DNA of 64,000 nucleotides, taken from NCBI RefSeq assembly GCF_027587195.1, contig NZ_JAPDDP010000021.1, forward strand, positions 42,957-106,956. The letters are read 5' to 3'. The DNA is from Solirubrobacter phytolaccae. GTDB taxonomy: Bacteria > Actinomycetota > Thermoleophilia > Solirubrobacterales > Solirubrobacteraceae. A model generated the notes under the pieces. That model ran no database searches and was not told the origin of the DNA. It was given only the letters and a program-made list of their open reading frames with translations. Positions 53,798-62,134 of this stretch are shown here, piece after piece (the stretch's first letter is position 1; each line of letters opens with the position of its first letter). A program made the translations under genes and the position numbers.

Positions 53798-54621
53798 TTC
53801 GAGTCCCCGTCGGTGGTCGTCGTGGTCGTGGTCGTGCTGCCGTCGGTCGTCGCGCCGCCCTCGGGCGTCGCGGTCGGCGTCGGGGTCGGGGTCTCGCTGA
53901 CCGTGCCGGTCGCGGTGACGGGCGTCGTGGCGACCTTCGCGGCGTCACCCTCGAAGAACATGACGACCTCGAACGTGGGGTTCTCGCCCGTGCCGCACGG
54001 CGCCGCGAGGCGCAGGTCCGTCGGCGAGGCGTCGGCGCTGTCGTTCCGGGTCTCGACGAGCTCGTTCACCGAGCTCGCGAGCGAGACGCGCGTGACGCCG
54101 TCGATGTCGCGCAGCCGCGCCATCAGCCGGGCGACCTGCGTCTGCCCGGGGGCGCAGCCCTTGACCGTGATCGCCGGAGCGGAGATCGCGCTGCGCAGGG
54201 CGCCGCCCTCGCCGCCGGCGTCGGTCGCGATGTTGCCGCTGAGGTTGGTCAGCGTGACGTCCTGCGGGATGGCGCGCGAGAGGTCGCGGAGCGCCTGCTC
54301 CCAGTCGAAGCGAGAGCCGGCGATGTCGCGGACGGTCTGCACGCGGGCCTTGGCGGACGCGTCGAAGTCGGCGTACGGCTTGAGCTTGGTGACCTGCGCC
54401 TGCATCGCCTGCTGGCGCTGCGCGAGGACGTCGAGGTCAGCGTTGCGCTGCTTGATGGTGTTGTCGGTCGTGACGACGCCCGCAACGCCTGCGACGCAGG
54501 CGGCAAGCACGCCGAGCACGACGAACGCACCGGCGCCGCCCTTGTTCTCCGGGCCAGCAAGCTCGGCGGAAGACTTGGACGCGCCGCGCGTGTCGGGGGG
54601 AAGGAGGTTGACGGCTCTCAC
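53794..54621 (-). CDS. pilN: Type IV pilus assembly protein PilN
   Basis: A 275-residue protein opening with MRAVNLLPPDTR, the short cytoplasmic motif (x-N-L-L-P) that binds PilM, then a membrane helix (about 31-52), a coiled coil (QRNADLDVLAQRQQAMQAQVTKL) and a ferredoxin-like domain. The C terminus is a Pro/Thr-rich tail with eight Thr in a row. It lies 71 bases downstream of the prepilin peptidase gene. GTG start. Confidence 0.92.
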   Translation of the reverse strand: MRAVNLLPPDTRGASKSSAELAGPENKGGAGAFVVLGVLAACVAGVAGVVTTDNTIKQRNADLDVLAQRQQAMQAQVTKLKPYADFDASAKARVQTVRDIAGSRFDWEQALRDLSRAIPQDVTLTNLSGNIATDAGGEGGALRSAISAPAITVKGCAPGQTQVARLMARLRDIDGVTRVSLASSVNELVETRNDSADASPTDLRLAAPCGTGENPTFEVVMFFEGDAAKVATTPVTATGTVSETPTPTPTATPEGGATTDGSTTTTTTTTDGDSK

Positions 54622-54692
54622 GCTCCTACTATCGGCAGCGTGCAGACCCGCCTTTACCCAGGTGGGGTGCCAACCCTAGGGCCGGCGCCGCG

Positions 54693-55454
54693 TCACGTGA
54701 AGGTGTCGAGGTACCAGTCGACGAGGTCCTCGCCGACGAACAGGCCCACCAGGCTGCCGAACGCCAGCCACGGCCCGAACGGGATGCCCTTCTTGCGCCC
54801 CTCGGCCATGCCGTAGCGGGCGATGATCGCCCCGCCGATGATCGTGCCGGCGATCAGCGCGGCGAAGATCGCGGGCGCCACCGCACGTCCGAGGAACAGC
54901 CCCATCACGCCCGCGAGCTTGACGTCCCCCATGCCCATCCCGGCCGGGTAGACGACGGCCGCCAAGAAGAAGAAGGCGAACGCCGCGGCGGCGGCGATCA
55001 GGTGCTCGACGAGGGAGTCGCTGTCGAACGCGATCAGCAGCGCGAGCGCGCCGACCGCGCCGATGATCACCAGCACGTTCGGGATGATGTGGTGCTCGAG
55101 GTCGATCAGCGTGATCGGGACGAGCAGGAGCACGAACAGCAGCGGCGCCCAGACGTCGGAGTCGGCGCCGTAGACGACCACGCACAGCGCGCACAGGACG
55201 CCCGTGAGCGCCTCGATGATGGGGTAGCGCGGCGAGATCTTCGCGCCGCACGCGCGGCACTTGCCACGCAGCCACAGCCACCCGAGCACGGGCACGTTGT
55301 CGTAGGGCTTGATCGGCGTCCCGCATTCGGGACAGCGCGAGGGCGGGTGGAGCAGGGACTCCTTGCGGGGCAGCCGGTAGGCCACCACGTTCAGGAAGGA
55401 GCCGACGATCGCTCCGAAGATCGCGGCCACCGCCGCCGCCACACCGACGCTCAT
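54693..55454 (-). CDS. pilD: Prepilin peptidase (and N-methyltransferase)
   Basis: A 253-residue polytopic A24 protease. N-terminal domain: GSFLNVVAYRLPRKESLLHPPSRCPECGTPI and RGKCRACGAKISPRYP, with the two zinc-binding Cys pairs. Then about seven membrane helices with the catalytic aspartates in ITLIDLEHHIIPN and GMGMGDVKLAGVMG. It cleaves and N-methylates the prepilins encoded nearby. ATG at 55454. Confidence 0.96.
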   Translation of the reverse strand: MSVGVAAAVAAIFGAIVGSFLNVVAYRLPRKESLLHPPSRCPECGTPIKPYDNVPVLGWLWLRGKCRACGAKISPRYPIIEALTGVLCALCVVVYGADSDVWAPLLFVLLLVPITLIDLEHHIIPNVLVIIGAVGALALLIAFDSDSLVEHLIAAAAAFAFFFLAAVVYPAGMGMGDVKLAGVMGLFLGRAVAPAIFAALIAGTIIGGAIIARYGMAEGRKKGIPFGPWLAFGSLVGLFVGEDLVDWYLDTFT

Positions 55455-55493
55455 GCGGCGTGCAGTGTGGCGGACAGGGGCGCCGGATGCGTG

Positions 55494-56540
55494 CTACGGG
55501 CGTTCAGCGACCGCAAGGCCCGCGGCGACGGTCAGACGGCCGGCATCGTCGTCGGTCGCGTCGGCGTGCTCGACGACGCGTGCCTCCAGCGGCAGGCGCA
55601 GCGCCTCGCTGAGCGTCTCGACGAAGCCCGGGATCGCGATCGCCGGGCCGGTGACGACCCCCAGCTCCACGGTCTCGGCCGCGTCCTGGGTGCGGTAGAA
55701 GTTCAGCGACGTGCGGATGCCGTCGGCGAGCTCGCGCACGCCGTCGGTCAGCGCCGTGCGCGTGGCCGACACGAGGTCCATGTCGCCCTCCACGCCGTCG
55801 AGCGGTGAGACCAGGCCGACGTGCGACATCCAGGCGCGGGCGTGCTCGATCGTGAGCCCGCGGCGCTCGGCGAGCCCGCTGGCGATCGACTCCACCCCAC
55901 CGGACGACGCGCGCGTGAACAGGCAGCCGTCCTTGTTGGCGACGGCGACGTTGGTGAGCCCGGCGACGTTGATGTACACCACGGCGCCCTCGTGCTCGGA
56001 CGCGAGCGCGCGGACCATGCCGAACGCGGACAGGTCGATGCCCTCGATCTCGAGGCCGGCGCCGTCGACGGCGGCGGCGACGCGCTCGACCATCTCCTTG
56101 CGGACCGCGACGACGACCACGCGGGTGCGTGGGCCGAGCGGCGTGTCGACCGTGCCGAGCGACTGGAAGTCCAGGACCGCCTCGTCCATCGGCATCGGGA
56201 TGTGATCGGGCGCGGCCTCCTTGACGGCGGCGGTGAGCGCCTTCGGGTCGTCGACCACCGTCGGGAGGTCGAGCGTGCGCACCACGATGCGCTGGTGCGC
56301 GATGCCGAGCCGGACCCGCTTGGGGAGCTCGTTCTCGGCGAAGAGCGTCTTGAGCGCCTCCGCCAGGGCGATGGGGTCGGCGACTTCGCCGTCGCGGATC
56401 ACGCCGGGCGCAAGCTCGGCGACCGCGCCACGGGTCAGCGTGAGGGTGCCATCGACGCTGACCTCGGCGGCCGCGACATGACCCGCGTCGAGCTCGAGCC
56501 CGACGACGCTGCTCTGGGGGGAACGCTTTTTACGGAACAC
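55494..56540 (-). CDS. pilM: Type IV pilus assembly protein PilM
   Basis: A 348-residue actin-like ATPase. VVGLELDAGHVAAAEVS is the first phosphate loop, RVRLGIAHQRIVVRTLDLP and AVKEAAPDHIPMPMDEAVLDFQSLG (in parts) are typical PilM blocks, IDLSAFGMVRAL the interdomain part, and VVYINVAGLTNVAVANKDG the second loop. It binds the PilN tail in the cytoplasm. GTG start. First gene of pilM-pilD-pilN-pilO-PilP-like. Confidence 0.95.
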   Translation of the reverse strand: MFRKKRSPQSSVVGLELDAGHVAAAEVSVDGTLTLTRGAVAELAPGVIRDGEVADPIALAEALKTLFAENELPKRVRLGIAHQRIVVRTLDLPTVVDDPKALTAAVKEAAPDHIPMPMDEAVLDFQSLGTVDTPLGPRTRVVVVAVRKEMVERVAAAVDGAGLEIEGIDLSAFGMVRALASEHEGAVVYINVAGLTNVAVANKDGCLFTRASSGGVESIASGLAERRGLTIEHARAWMSHVGLVSPLDGVEGDMDLVSATRTALTDGVRELADGIRTSLNFYRTQDAAETVELGVVTGPAIAIPGFVETLSEALRLPLEARVVEHADATDDDAGRLTVAAGLAVAERP

Positions 56541-56612
56541 GGGTTGTTCATCGTCATACCCGCCGTGAGACTTGATACAGCCTGGACCTGAGGGTGCGTG
56601 GCGTTAAACGAA

Positions 56613-56638
56613 CGAAGCGGGCCCGAGGGCCCGCTTCG
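56613..56638 (-). terminator. Hairpin downstream of the major-type pilin gene
   Basis: CGAAGCGGGCCC (56613-56624) pairs perfectly with GGGCCCGCTTCG (56627-56638). On the minus strand it follows the pilin stop by 27 bases and is followed by TTCGTTTAA. It would separate the abundant pilin message from pilM. Confidence 0.75.
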
Positions 56639-56665
56639 CGGAGGAACTTCAGCTAGAGCTGGGGA

Positions 56666-57109
56666 CTACCAGGTACCGGAGGCCGGGCAGCCGCCCTTGC
56701 CCACCGGGAGGCACGTGCGCGTGACGGTGCCGGCGGTGTTCTTGATCGAGAAGACGACCTTGTTCGAGCCCTTGGACTCGGTCGAGATCTCGTAGGTGGT
56801 GGCGTCGCCGCTCTTGATCGTGAGCTTGTAGGCGTTCTTGAGGGCCGGCTCGATCGACTCGAGGCTGCCCGTGGCGCCCGTGGCGGTGACGCCGGCGTAG
56901 GTCTGATTGTCCGTGTAGAACGTCTCCATGGCGGTCTGGGCCGTGCGGACGTCGCTCTTGGCGGTGGAGTCCTGAGCCTTCTCACGCTGGTTGAGGAAGG
57001 CGGGCAGGGCGATCGCGGCAAGGATGCCGATGATCAGGATGACGACGAGGAGCTCGATGAGCGTGAAGCCCTTCTCGTCCTGCATGCGCGCGCGAAGCTT
57101 GTGAAGCAT
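56666..57109 (-). CDS. Type IV pilin (major-type)
   Basis: A 147-residue prepilin. After a 14-residue basic leader (MLHKLRARMQDEKG) comes the classic processing site and helix, FTLIELLVVILIIGILAAIALPAFLNQREKA, with Glu at +5. The C-terminal domain has one cysteine pair (TRTCLPVGKGGCPAS). It is the best candidate for the main pilus subunit, having the canonical site and its own terminator. ATG at 57109 has AGGAGG upstream. A c-di-GMP-I riboswitch lies in its leader. Confidence 0.95.
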   Translation of the reverse strand: MLHKLRARMQDEKGFTLIELLVVILIIGILAAIALPAFLNQREKAQDSTAKSDVRTAQTAMETFYTDNQTYAGVTATGATGSLESIEPALKNAYKLTIKSGDATTYEISTESKGSNKVVFSIKNTAGTVTRTCLPVGKGGCPASGTW

Positions 57110-57191
57110 TGTGGGTTGTCCCTCCTGAAGGGATCGTTGGGCCTGTAGGGCTTTTGACTCGCCAGGTCCTTGGTCCCGTTCTGCCGGAAGT

Positions 57192-57275
57192 GGCAGCCCG
57201 GCCGGCTCCAGATCCGCTGGAGCCCCGATGGCTTTGCGCCTCAGCCTCACGACTGATTTGCCCTTGACACCTCGG
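57192..57275 (-). promoter_or_regulatory. Cyclic di-GMP-I (GEMM-I) riboswitch upstream of the pilin gene
   Basis: On the minus strand the leader contains, in order, AGGGCAAA, a stem TCAGTC/GGCTGA closed by the GNRA tetraloop GTGA, then GGCGCAAAGCC and GGGG, an 8-bp stem GGCTCCAG/CTGGAGCC, and CGGCCGGGCTGCC. The pair AGGGCAAA...GNRA...GCGCAAAGCC is the core of the GEMM-I aptamer. It ends about 80 bases before the pilin ATG. Ends are approximate; whether it acts on transcription or translation cannot be told. Confidence 0.85.
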
Positions 57276-57339
57276 TACTGGCTAATCCCTCTATCGGCAC
57301 CCGGATGAGGCGACTTAAGCCCCACTAAGCTCGTATGGG

Positions 57340-57744
57340 GTGTTGACCCGACGGATGACCCTCTTGGTGCTCGCGATCGTCGGCCTGATGGTGCTCGTGG
57401 TCACCGTCTCGCCGCCCAGATCGCCGACGCGGTCCGATTCCGACCCGCCTCCGGCCGCGCAGAGCGGGCCCGTCGACGACCCCGACGAGTTCGACGTCAG
57501 CGCGACGCTCAACGCCGACGACGACTCGCTCACGCCGCAGACGATCGAGGCGGTGCTGGGCGACGATGTCGAGATCGTCGTGGAGGGGCGCGGGCCGGCG
57601 AGCGTCGCGCTGGGCGATCTGGAGATCAAGCCCTTCGAGCAGGATCTGCCCGCGGAGTTCCGCCTGCTGGCGGAAACGACCGGTGCCTACCCGCTGGTCC
57701 TCGTCGACGAGAACCGGCAGATAGGCACCTTGGAGATTCGCTGA
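57340..57744 (+). CDS. Unknown membrane-anchored protein
   Basis: A 134-residue protein: MLTRRMTLLVLAIVGLMVLVVTV is a signal anchor, followed by a Pro/Ser/Asp-rich acidic linker (about residues 27-50) and a beta-rich domain (about 70-134; VEIVVEGRGPASVALGDLEIKP) resembling a cupredoxin-like fold but without Cys/His ligands. Divergent from the pilin gene, in the middle of the pilus cluster; a pilus-related role is only suggested by place. GTG start at 57340. Confidence 0.7.
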   Translation: MLTRRMTLLVLAIVGLMVLVVTVSPPRSPTRSDSDPPPAAQSGPVDDPDEFDVSATLNADDDSLTPQTIEAVLGDDVEIVVEGRGPASVALGDLEIKPFEQDLPAEFRLLAETTGAYPLVLVDENRQIGTLEIR

Positions 57745-57759
57745 GCGGGTGAGGCCGCG

Positions 57760-59376
57760 CTAGCTGCCCTTGACGACCTCGTGCTGGCGCACGACGTCCC
57801 AAGAGGCGGCGACCGGCGTGAGGAAGTACGGCGGGGAGCGGTAGCGGAACCGGTCGTCGTACCAGTAGTTCTTGATGTAGCCGGTCGGGCTGCTCGTGCC
57901 GACGGGGCCACGGTACTTCTGCACGATCGCGCCGCGCACGGTCAGGTCCGCCATGCGCGCGCCGCACTGGTAGTTGTCGACGATGAACGAGTGCTGGAGC
58001 GCGAGGATCGCGGCGTGGATCGTGACGTTGTTGTAGACCGGCGACTGGTTGGCGCCGCAGTTGGAGCCCACGCGGTGCGCGACCCGGACGAAGTTGTTCG
58101 CGATCAGGCCGAGCGTCGCGTCGGTGCCCGCGACCTCGGTGATGTCGGGTGACGACGCGCCCTGCGTCGGCGTGATGATCACGTCGTTCTCGGCCGCGAT
58201 CGTGAGCGACTTCCCGTAGGTCCCGCTGACGTAGACGTTGCCGCAGCTGGCCGGCTCGTTGGCGTAGTCGGCCGCGGTCGGGGTCTCCCCCTCGCACGTG
58301 ACGTCGTTCTGCACGTAGAGCACGCCGTTGGTCGGGAAGTTCTTGGTCGTCGTCGAGCCGTTGTTGGTGATCGTCATCGTCGTGCCGGTGAGCCGGATGT
58401 ACGTGAGGCCGGTGTACAGGCTCGCGCTGAGCTTGGCGACGTCGATGAGCATCTTGTTGGACTCGGGCAGCGCCAGCATGCGCGCCTTGGACACGATCTT
58501 GTTGTCGTTCGCGACGTTGTTGATCGTCGGGTTGCTGCCGGTGCACTTGGAGACCCAGCCCGGCGCGTTGCCGCGGACCTCGGTGGCGTCCGTCTTGTCG
58601 CGGCTGCTCCCGTCCATGTTGGTGGTGCGCCCGAAGACCGGCGAGCCGCAGACCAGCACGCTCTCGTCGTTGGTGTGCAGCGGGCCGTTGATCTCGTCGC
58701 CCGTCGCGAACTGGATCTCGGTGCAGTTGTCGTCGGCGCGCTCGGAGCGGTACTTGTTCGCGCAGGCCGTCGACTGCCGCTGGCGCTCGGTCGCCGAGGA
58801 CTCGGCCGCCGGGTCGCGGTTCTCGTAGTTGGTGAAGTAGACGAAGTTGAGGAAGCTGTCGCGGCGGAAGGTCGCGATGATCTGGCGGATGCGCGTGGCC
58901 TTGTCGCTCGTGCGGCCCGAGACGCGGATCTTGAACGTGCCGGTGGCCTGGTCGACGAAGGTCGCCTGGTTCTTCGTGTCGCACGTCGTGGCGGGGCTCA
59001 CGGGCAGCAGCTCGATCGCGTACTGGTCCAGGTCGGTCTTGGACCCCGGCGTGACCTGGCGCCAGCGCAGGTTGAGGGGATTGCTGTTGACCTGATTGAC
59101 CGGGTTCTTCTCCGTCGCGTTCGGCGGCGCCGTGTCGCACTTGGTCCAGTAGTCGGGATCCTGCTGCAGGCGGTTCAGGTAGTAGCCGAGCCCGGCTTCG
59201 GCGGCGGCGTAGTCGGACTTGCGCTCGGTCGCCACCCCCGCCACCGGCAGGTCGCCGTTGGCGGCGGCGAACGCGGCCGCCACGAACATCATGGTCACGA
59301 ACATGGCCATGATCACCAGGAACATGGAGAAGCCGCGCTCGGCGCGGGCGTCGAGGCGCTTCAGTAGGTCAGGCAT
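57760..59376 (-). CDS. PilX-like pilus-associated protein
   Basis: A 538-residue protein with an N-terminal hydrophobic helix (about residues 18-42; GFSMFLVIMAMFVTMMFVAAAF) that resembles PilX minor pilin precursors, with no canonical Glu at +5. The rest is a large extracellular beta-rich domain with many cysteines (e.g. KCDTAP, TTCDTK, NCTEIQ, VSKCTG, SCGNVY, NCGANQ). Middle parts (DEINGPLHTNDESVLVCGSP) match the DUF4900-like region of such proteins. ATG at 59376 lies inside the end of the preceding gene (16-base overlap). Confidence 0.78.
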   Translation of the reverse strand: MPDLLKRLDARAERGFSMFLVIMAMFVTMMFVAAAFAAANGDLPVAGVATERKSDYAAAEAGLGYYLNRLQQDPDYWTKCDTAPPNATEKNPVNQVNSNPLNLRWRQVTPGSKTDLDQYAIELLPVSPATTCDTKNQATFVDQATGTFKIRVSGRTSDKATRIRQIIATFRRDSFLNFVYFTNYENRDPAAESSATERQRQSTACANKYRSERADDNCTEIQFATGDEINGPLHTNDESVLVCGSPVFGRTTNMDGSSRDKTDATEVRGNAPGWVSKCTGSNPTINNVANDNKIVSKARMLALPESNKMLIDVAKLSASLYTGLTYIRLTGTTMTITNNGSTTTKNFPTNGVLYVQNDVTCEGETPTAADYANEPASCGNVYVSGTYGKSLTIAAENDVIITPTQGASSPDITEVAGTDATLGLIANNFVRVAHRVGSNCGANQSPVYNNVTIHAAILALQHSFIVDNYQCGARMADLTVRGAIVQKYRGPVGTSSPTGYIKNYWYDDRFRYRSPPYFLTPVAASWDVVRQHEVVKGS

Positions 59377-60131
59377 GTGGGCTTCGGGATCTGGGCGTTC
59401 GGGTCGGCCGTGCGGACGTAGACGTCGTTCTTGAGGGTCGTGGCGGCGGTCGCGGGGCCGCCCTTGCGGGGCAGCACGGTGAAGCTGACGCTGATCCTCG
59501 CCACGCTGAGCAGCTCGGCCTCGGTCAGTGCGCGGTTCGCGTTGGCGGCGATCTCCACGCTGGCCGTGGTGTTGGGAGGCACGGTGGACGCGCCGTTGAC
59601 CGGCTCGGGAAACTTGTAGTAGCGGAAGAAGATCGGCTTGGTCTTGTCGCCGCCGGCGAACTCGGTGGCCGCCACGTTCTGCAGGAACGGGCGCACGACG
59701 CTCGGCGCCGCGGAGCCGTAGTCGACGACGTTGGTGGTCTTGTTGCGCGTGCCCTTGGTCAGCGACTCGGTGAACACGTTGCCCGCCCAGGCGATCTGAC
59801 GCCGGTCCGGGGCCGGCAGCGCGCCGTTGACGAGCGCCTCGTTGGTGAAGTCGGTGTACACCGACAGCGAGGTCGGCGAAGCCGCCACGAGCGAGCGAGC
59901 GTCGCTCGAGGTGTTCGTCTTCACGCACACCTGCGAGCGCAGCTGGCGCGTGATCTGGTCCATCGCCGTGCGCGCCGTGGCCGTGGTCTCGACGCGCACG
60001 CCGACCTCACCCGAGCGCTTCATGACGACCTCGATCAGCGTGAACGTCGCGAGCGAGACGATCATCGCGATCGCCATCGTGACCAGCAGCTCCGGGAGGG
60101 TGAAGCCGCGCTCTGAGCGGAGGCGGGTCAT
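59361..60131 (-). CDS. PilJ/PilW-type minor prepilin
   Basis: A 256-residue prepilin: leader MTRLRSERG, then FTLPELLVTMAIAMIVSLATFTLIEVV with Glu at +5 (F-T-L-P-E), followed by a coiled stretch (ARTAMDQITRQLRSQVC) and an all-beta domain with a terminal cysteine (KPTCLTY). Similar to GspJ/PilW proteins that initiate pilus assembly. The ATG overlaps the PilV-like gene stop by 4 bases. Confidence 0.9.
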   Translation of the reverse strand: MTRLRSERGFTLPELLVTMAIAMIVSLATFTLIEVVMKRSGEVGVRVETTATARTAMDQITRQLRSQVCVKTNTSSDARSLVAASPTSLSVYTDFTNEALVNGALPAPDRRQIAWAGNVFTESLTKGTRNKTTNVVDYGSAAPSVVRPFLQNVAATEFAGGDKTKPIFFRYYKFPEPVNGASTVPPNTTASVEIAANANRALTEAELLSVARISVSFTVLPRKGGPATAATTLKNDVYVRTADPNAQIPKPTCLTY

Positions 60132-61627
60132 GTTCCGCACCCGGCCTGCGCCGCCGAGTCCTTCCAGGCGCTGGTGGCCGTGCCGGACGGCGGGATCTCC
60201 ATCGTGGCGCGGGACGTCTTGGTGTTGTCGTAGTGCGGGTTGGCCGGCGAACCGGTGGTCGTGCCGGCCGTCGCCCACCACTTGTTGCCGTCGCGCAGGC
60301 AGATCTCGTAGGTGCCGAACGGCAGTCCCGGATCGAACTCGGTGCTCGTGCCGGCCTGGAAGACCCAGTTGCGGTTGCGGTTCGTGTCGTTGAGCGGGTT
60401 GGTGGTCCAGATCGTCGTCGGCCAGTTCTTGATGGCCAGCTCGGTGCCCTGCAGCTCCGCGCAGCCCTCGCCATTGATCGGCTGGAGATAGACGTAGACG
60501 CGCATGCCGGTGGCGTCGAAGGTCGACGTCGGCGGGCTCGCGTTGGTCGAGCTGGCGCGGACGCGCAGGTTCAGCGCCGGCTGGAAGACGGTCGCGAGCT
60601 GGGGCTTGACGGGCGAGTCCGGGTCGCCCAGGATCACCGCGTTCTTGTTGGTGAGCGAGAAGTAGTCCTTGTCGCCCGTCTTGACCGGGCTCTGGATCGG
60701 GCAGGTGCCGGTGAAGAAGCTGTACCCCGTGCCGAACGGGAACTGGTTGGTGATGTCGAGGGTCGAGCCGGGCGAGGCGAGCGAGAACTTCTTCAGGTTC
60801 GGGGAGTCCGCGGACGTGTCGGCCACGGAGAGCGTCTTGGAGTCGTAGGTCGTCGCGTTCGGGAACGCAACGCCCGGCTTGAGCGTCTTGACGCTCACCC
60901 GCATGTTGATCGCGCGGTCGTAGGGCATCGTGATGACGCTCATGAGCGCGGAGTTGACGGTCGCGGTCTTCTCGGACAGCTGCGCGGGCTTCTTGTCGAC
61001 CCAGCCCGGCGTGTTGAGGCGGATCGTGTAGTCGCCGGTCTCGATCGTGCGGAACACGGCGCAGCCCTGCGAGTTCGAGACCGCGGTGTACGTGCGGCCG
61101 GTGGTCTTCGCGATCGCGGTGACCGTGATGCCGGCCGGGATGCGCGCGGGCACGCCGCCCTCGAGCTTGACGACGAGCGAGCCGCTGACCGGCGGCGAGA
61201 CGAGGGACTCCATCTTCACCTTGGGGATGCGAGCACCCACCATCGCGGACTCGACCGTCGAGGTGATCCGCAGGTACTCGGACTGCTTGGCGCCCGCGGC
61301 GCCGCACGTCTCGTCCGCGACGACACCGTCGTCGGCGACCCACTCCGCCTTGGACGTGATCGTGTACTGCACACCGTCGATCGTCACCGGGGCCGGCGAG
61401 GCGATCTTGCTGAGCTCCTCGAACCGGTAGCCGCGCATGCGCTCCTGGTCCTGCTCCGCGAGCGAAGCGGCGACGGCGCGGGCGCGTTCACGGGCCGTGG
61501 AGGCGGTGGCGCCGTCGATGCCGGACAGCACGGCCAGCGCGATGATCGCCAGGACCGCGGCGGACACGATCACCTCGATGAGGGCGAAGCCGTCCTGGTT
61601 GCGAGGGTGGGTCATCCTGACCTTCAT
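60128..61627 (-). CDS. PilV/GspI-type minor prepilin with large extra domains
   Basis: A 499-residue prepilin, three times the usual PilV length. The N-terminal site is DGFALIEVIVSAAVLAIIALAVLSG (F-A-L-I-E, Glu at +5). The usual alpha-beta domain is followed by a carboxypeptidase-regulatory-like region with ARIPAGITVTAIAKTTGRTYTAVSNSQGCAVFRTIETGDYTI (in parts; about residues 160-215) and further beta-rich segments with several cysteines. ATG at 61627 or 61615 (MTHPRN). Confidence 0.88.
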   Translation of the reverse strand: MKVRMTHPRNQDGFALIEVIVSAAVLAIIALAVLSGIDGATASTARERARAVAASLAEQDQERMRGYRFEELSKIASPAPVTIDGVQYTITSKAEWVADDGVVADETCGAAGAKQSEYLRITSTVESAMVGARIPKVKMESLVSPPVSGSLVVKLEGGVPARIPAGITVTAIAKTTGRTYTAVSNSQGCAVFRTIETGDYTIRLNTPGWVDKKPAQLSEKTATVNSALMSVITMPYDRAINMRVSVKTLKPGVAFPNATTYDSKTLSVADTSADSPNLKKFSLASPGSTLDITNQFPFGTGYSFFTGTCPIQSPVKTGDKDYFSLTNKNAVILGDPDSPVKPQLATVFQPALNLRVRASSTNASPPTSTFDATGMRVYVYLQPINGEGCAELQGTELAIKNWPTTIWTTNPLNDTNRNRNWVFQAGTSTEFDPGLPFGTYEICLRDGNKWWATAGTTTGSPANPHYDNTKTSRATMEIPPSGTATSAWKDSAAQAGCGT

Positions 61628-61669
61628 CGACCGATTCGGGACCGGAGTTGAGTGGGGCCGTGACCCGAG

Positions 61670-62101
61670 CTACCAGCGGTTGCCGGCGCTGTCGGCGTCC
61701 GCGCGGCAGCCGCCGGTGCCGGCGGGGGCGCAGTCGCGCGTCAGCACGCCGTCGGCCGCCCGGGAGACGGAGAACGTGGCGCCCCCGACCGATTCGACCT
61801 GGACCGTGAACGTCTTCGCCGCGCCGCTGACCGTGAGGTTGCGAGCGCTGGACAGGGACTTCTCGATGTCGACCAGGTCGGCGGGCTTGACGTCGTCGAA
61901 GGCGCCCGCCTCGGTGCCGTACGCGGTCGCCGCCTTGGCGGCCGTGGTGACCGCCGCTTTCGCGTTCGCGTCCTGCGCCTTCCCGCGCTGGTTGAGCAGC
62001 GACGGGATCGCGACCGCCACCAGGACCCCGATGATGAGGATGACGACGAGCAGCTCGACGAGGCCGAAGCCGTCCTCGGCGCGAAGGCGATGACGCGACA
62101 T
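61670..62101 (-). CDS. Type IV pilin-like protein
   Basis: A 143-residue prepilin: leader MSRHRLRAEDG, then FGLVELLVVILIIGVLVAVAIPSLLNQRGKAQ. The site is F-G-L-V-E instead of F-T-L-I-E, with the Glu at +5 kept. The C-terminal domain has a Cys pair (TRDCAPAGTGGCRAD) in the same place as the other pilin. It heads the minor-pilin run. The ATG directly follows a 9-bp hairpin. Confidence 0.92.
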   Translation of the reverse strand: MSRHRLRAEDGFGLVELLVVILIIGVLVAVAIPSLLNQRGKAQDANAKAAVTTAAKAATAYGTEAGAFDDVKPADLVDIEKSLSSARNLTVSGAAKTFTVQVESVGGATFSVSRAADGVLTRDCAPAGTGGCRADADSAGNRW

Positions 62102-62125
62102 GTCCCCGGTAGATCGACCGGGGAC
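62102..62125 (-). promoter_or_regulatory. Hairpin touching the start codon of the pilin at 61670-62101
   Basis: GTCCCCGGT (62102-62110) and ACCGGGGAC (62117-62125) pair perfectly around a 6-base loop. On the minus strand the second arm ends at the base before ATG, so no free ribosome site remains. It may be the terminator of the small zinc protein gene 9 bases upstream, or a translational control element. Confidence 0.6.
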
Positions 62126-62134
62126 GTCGGCGCT

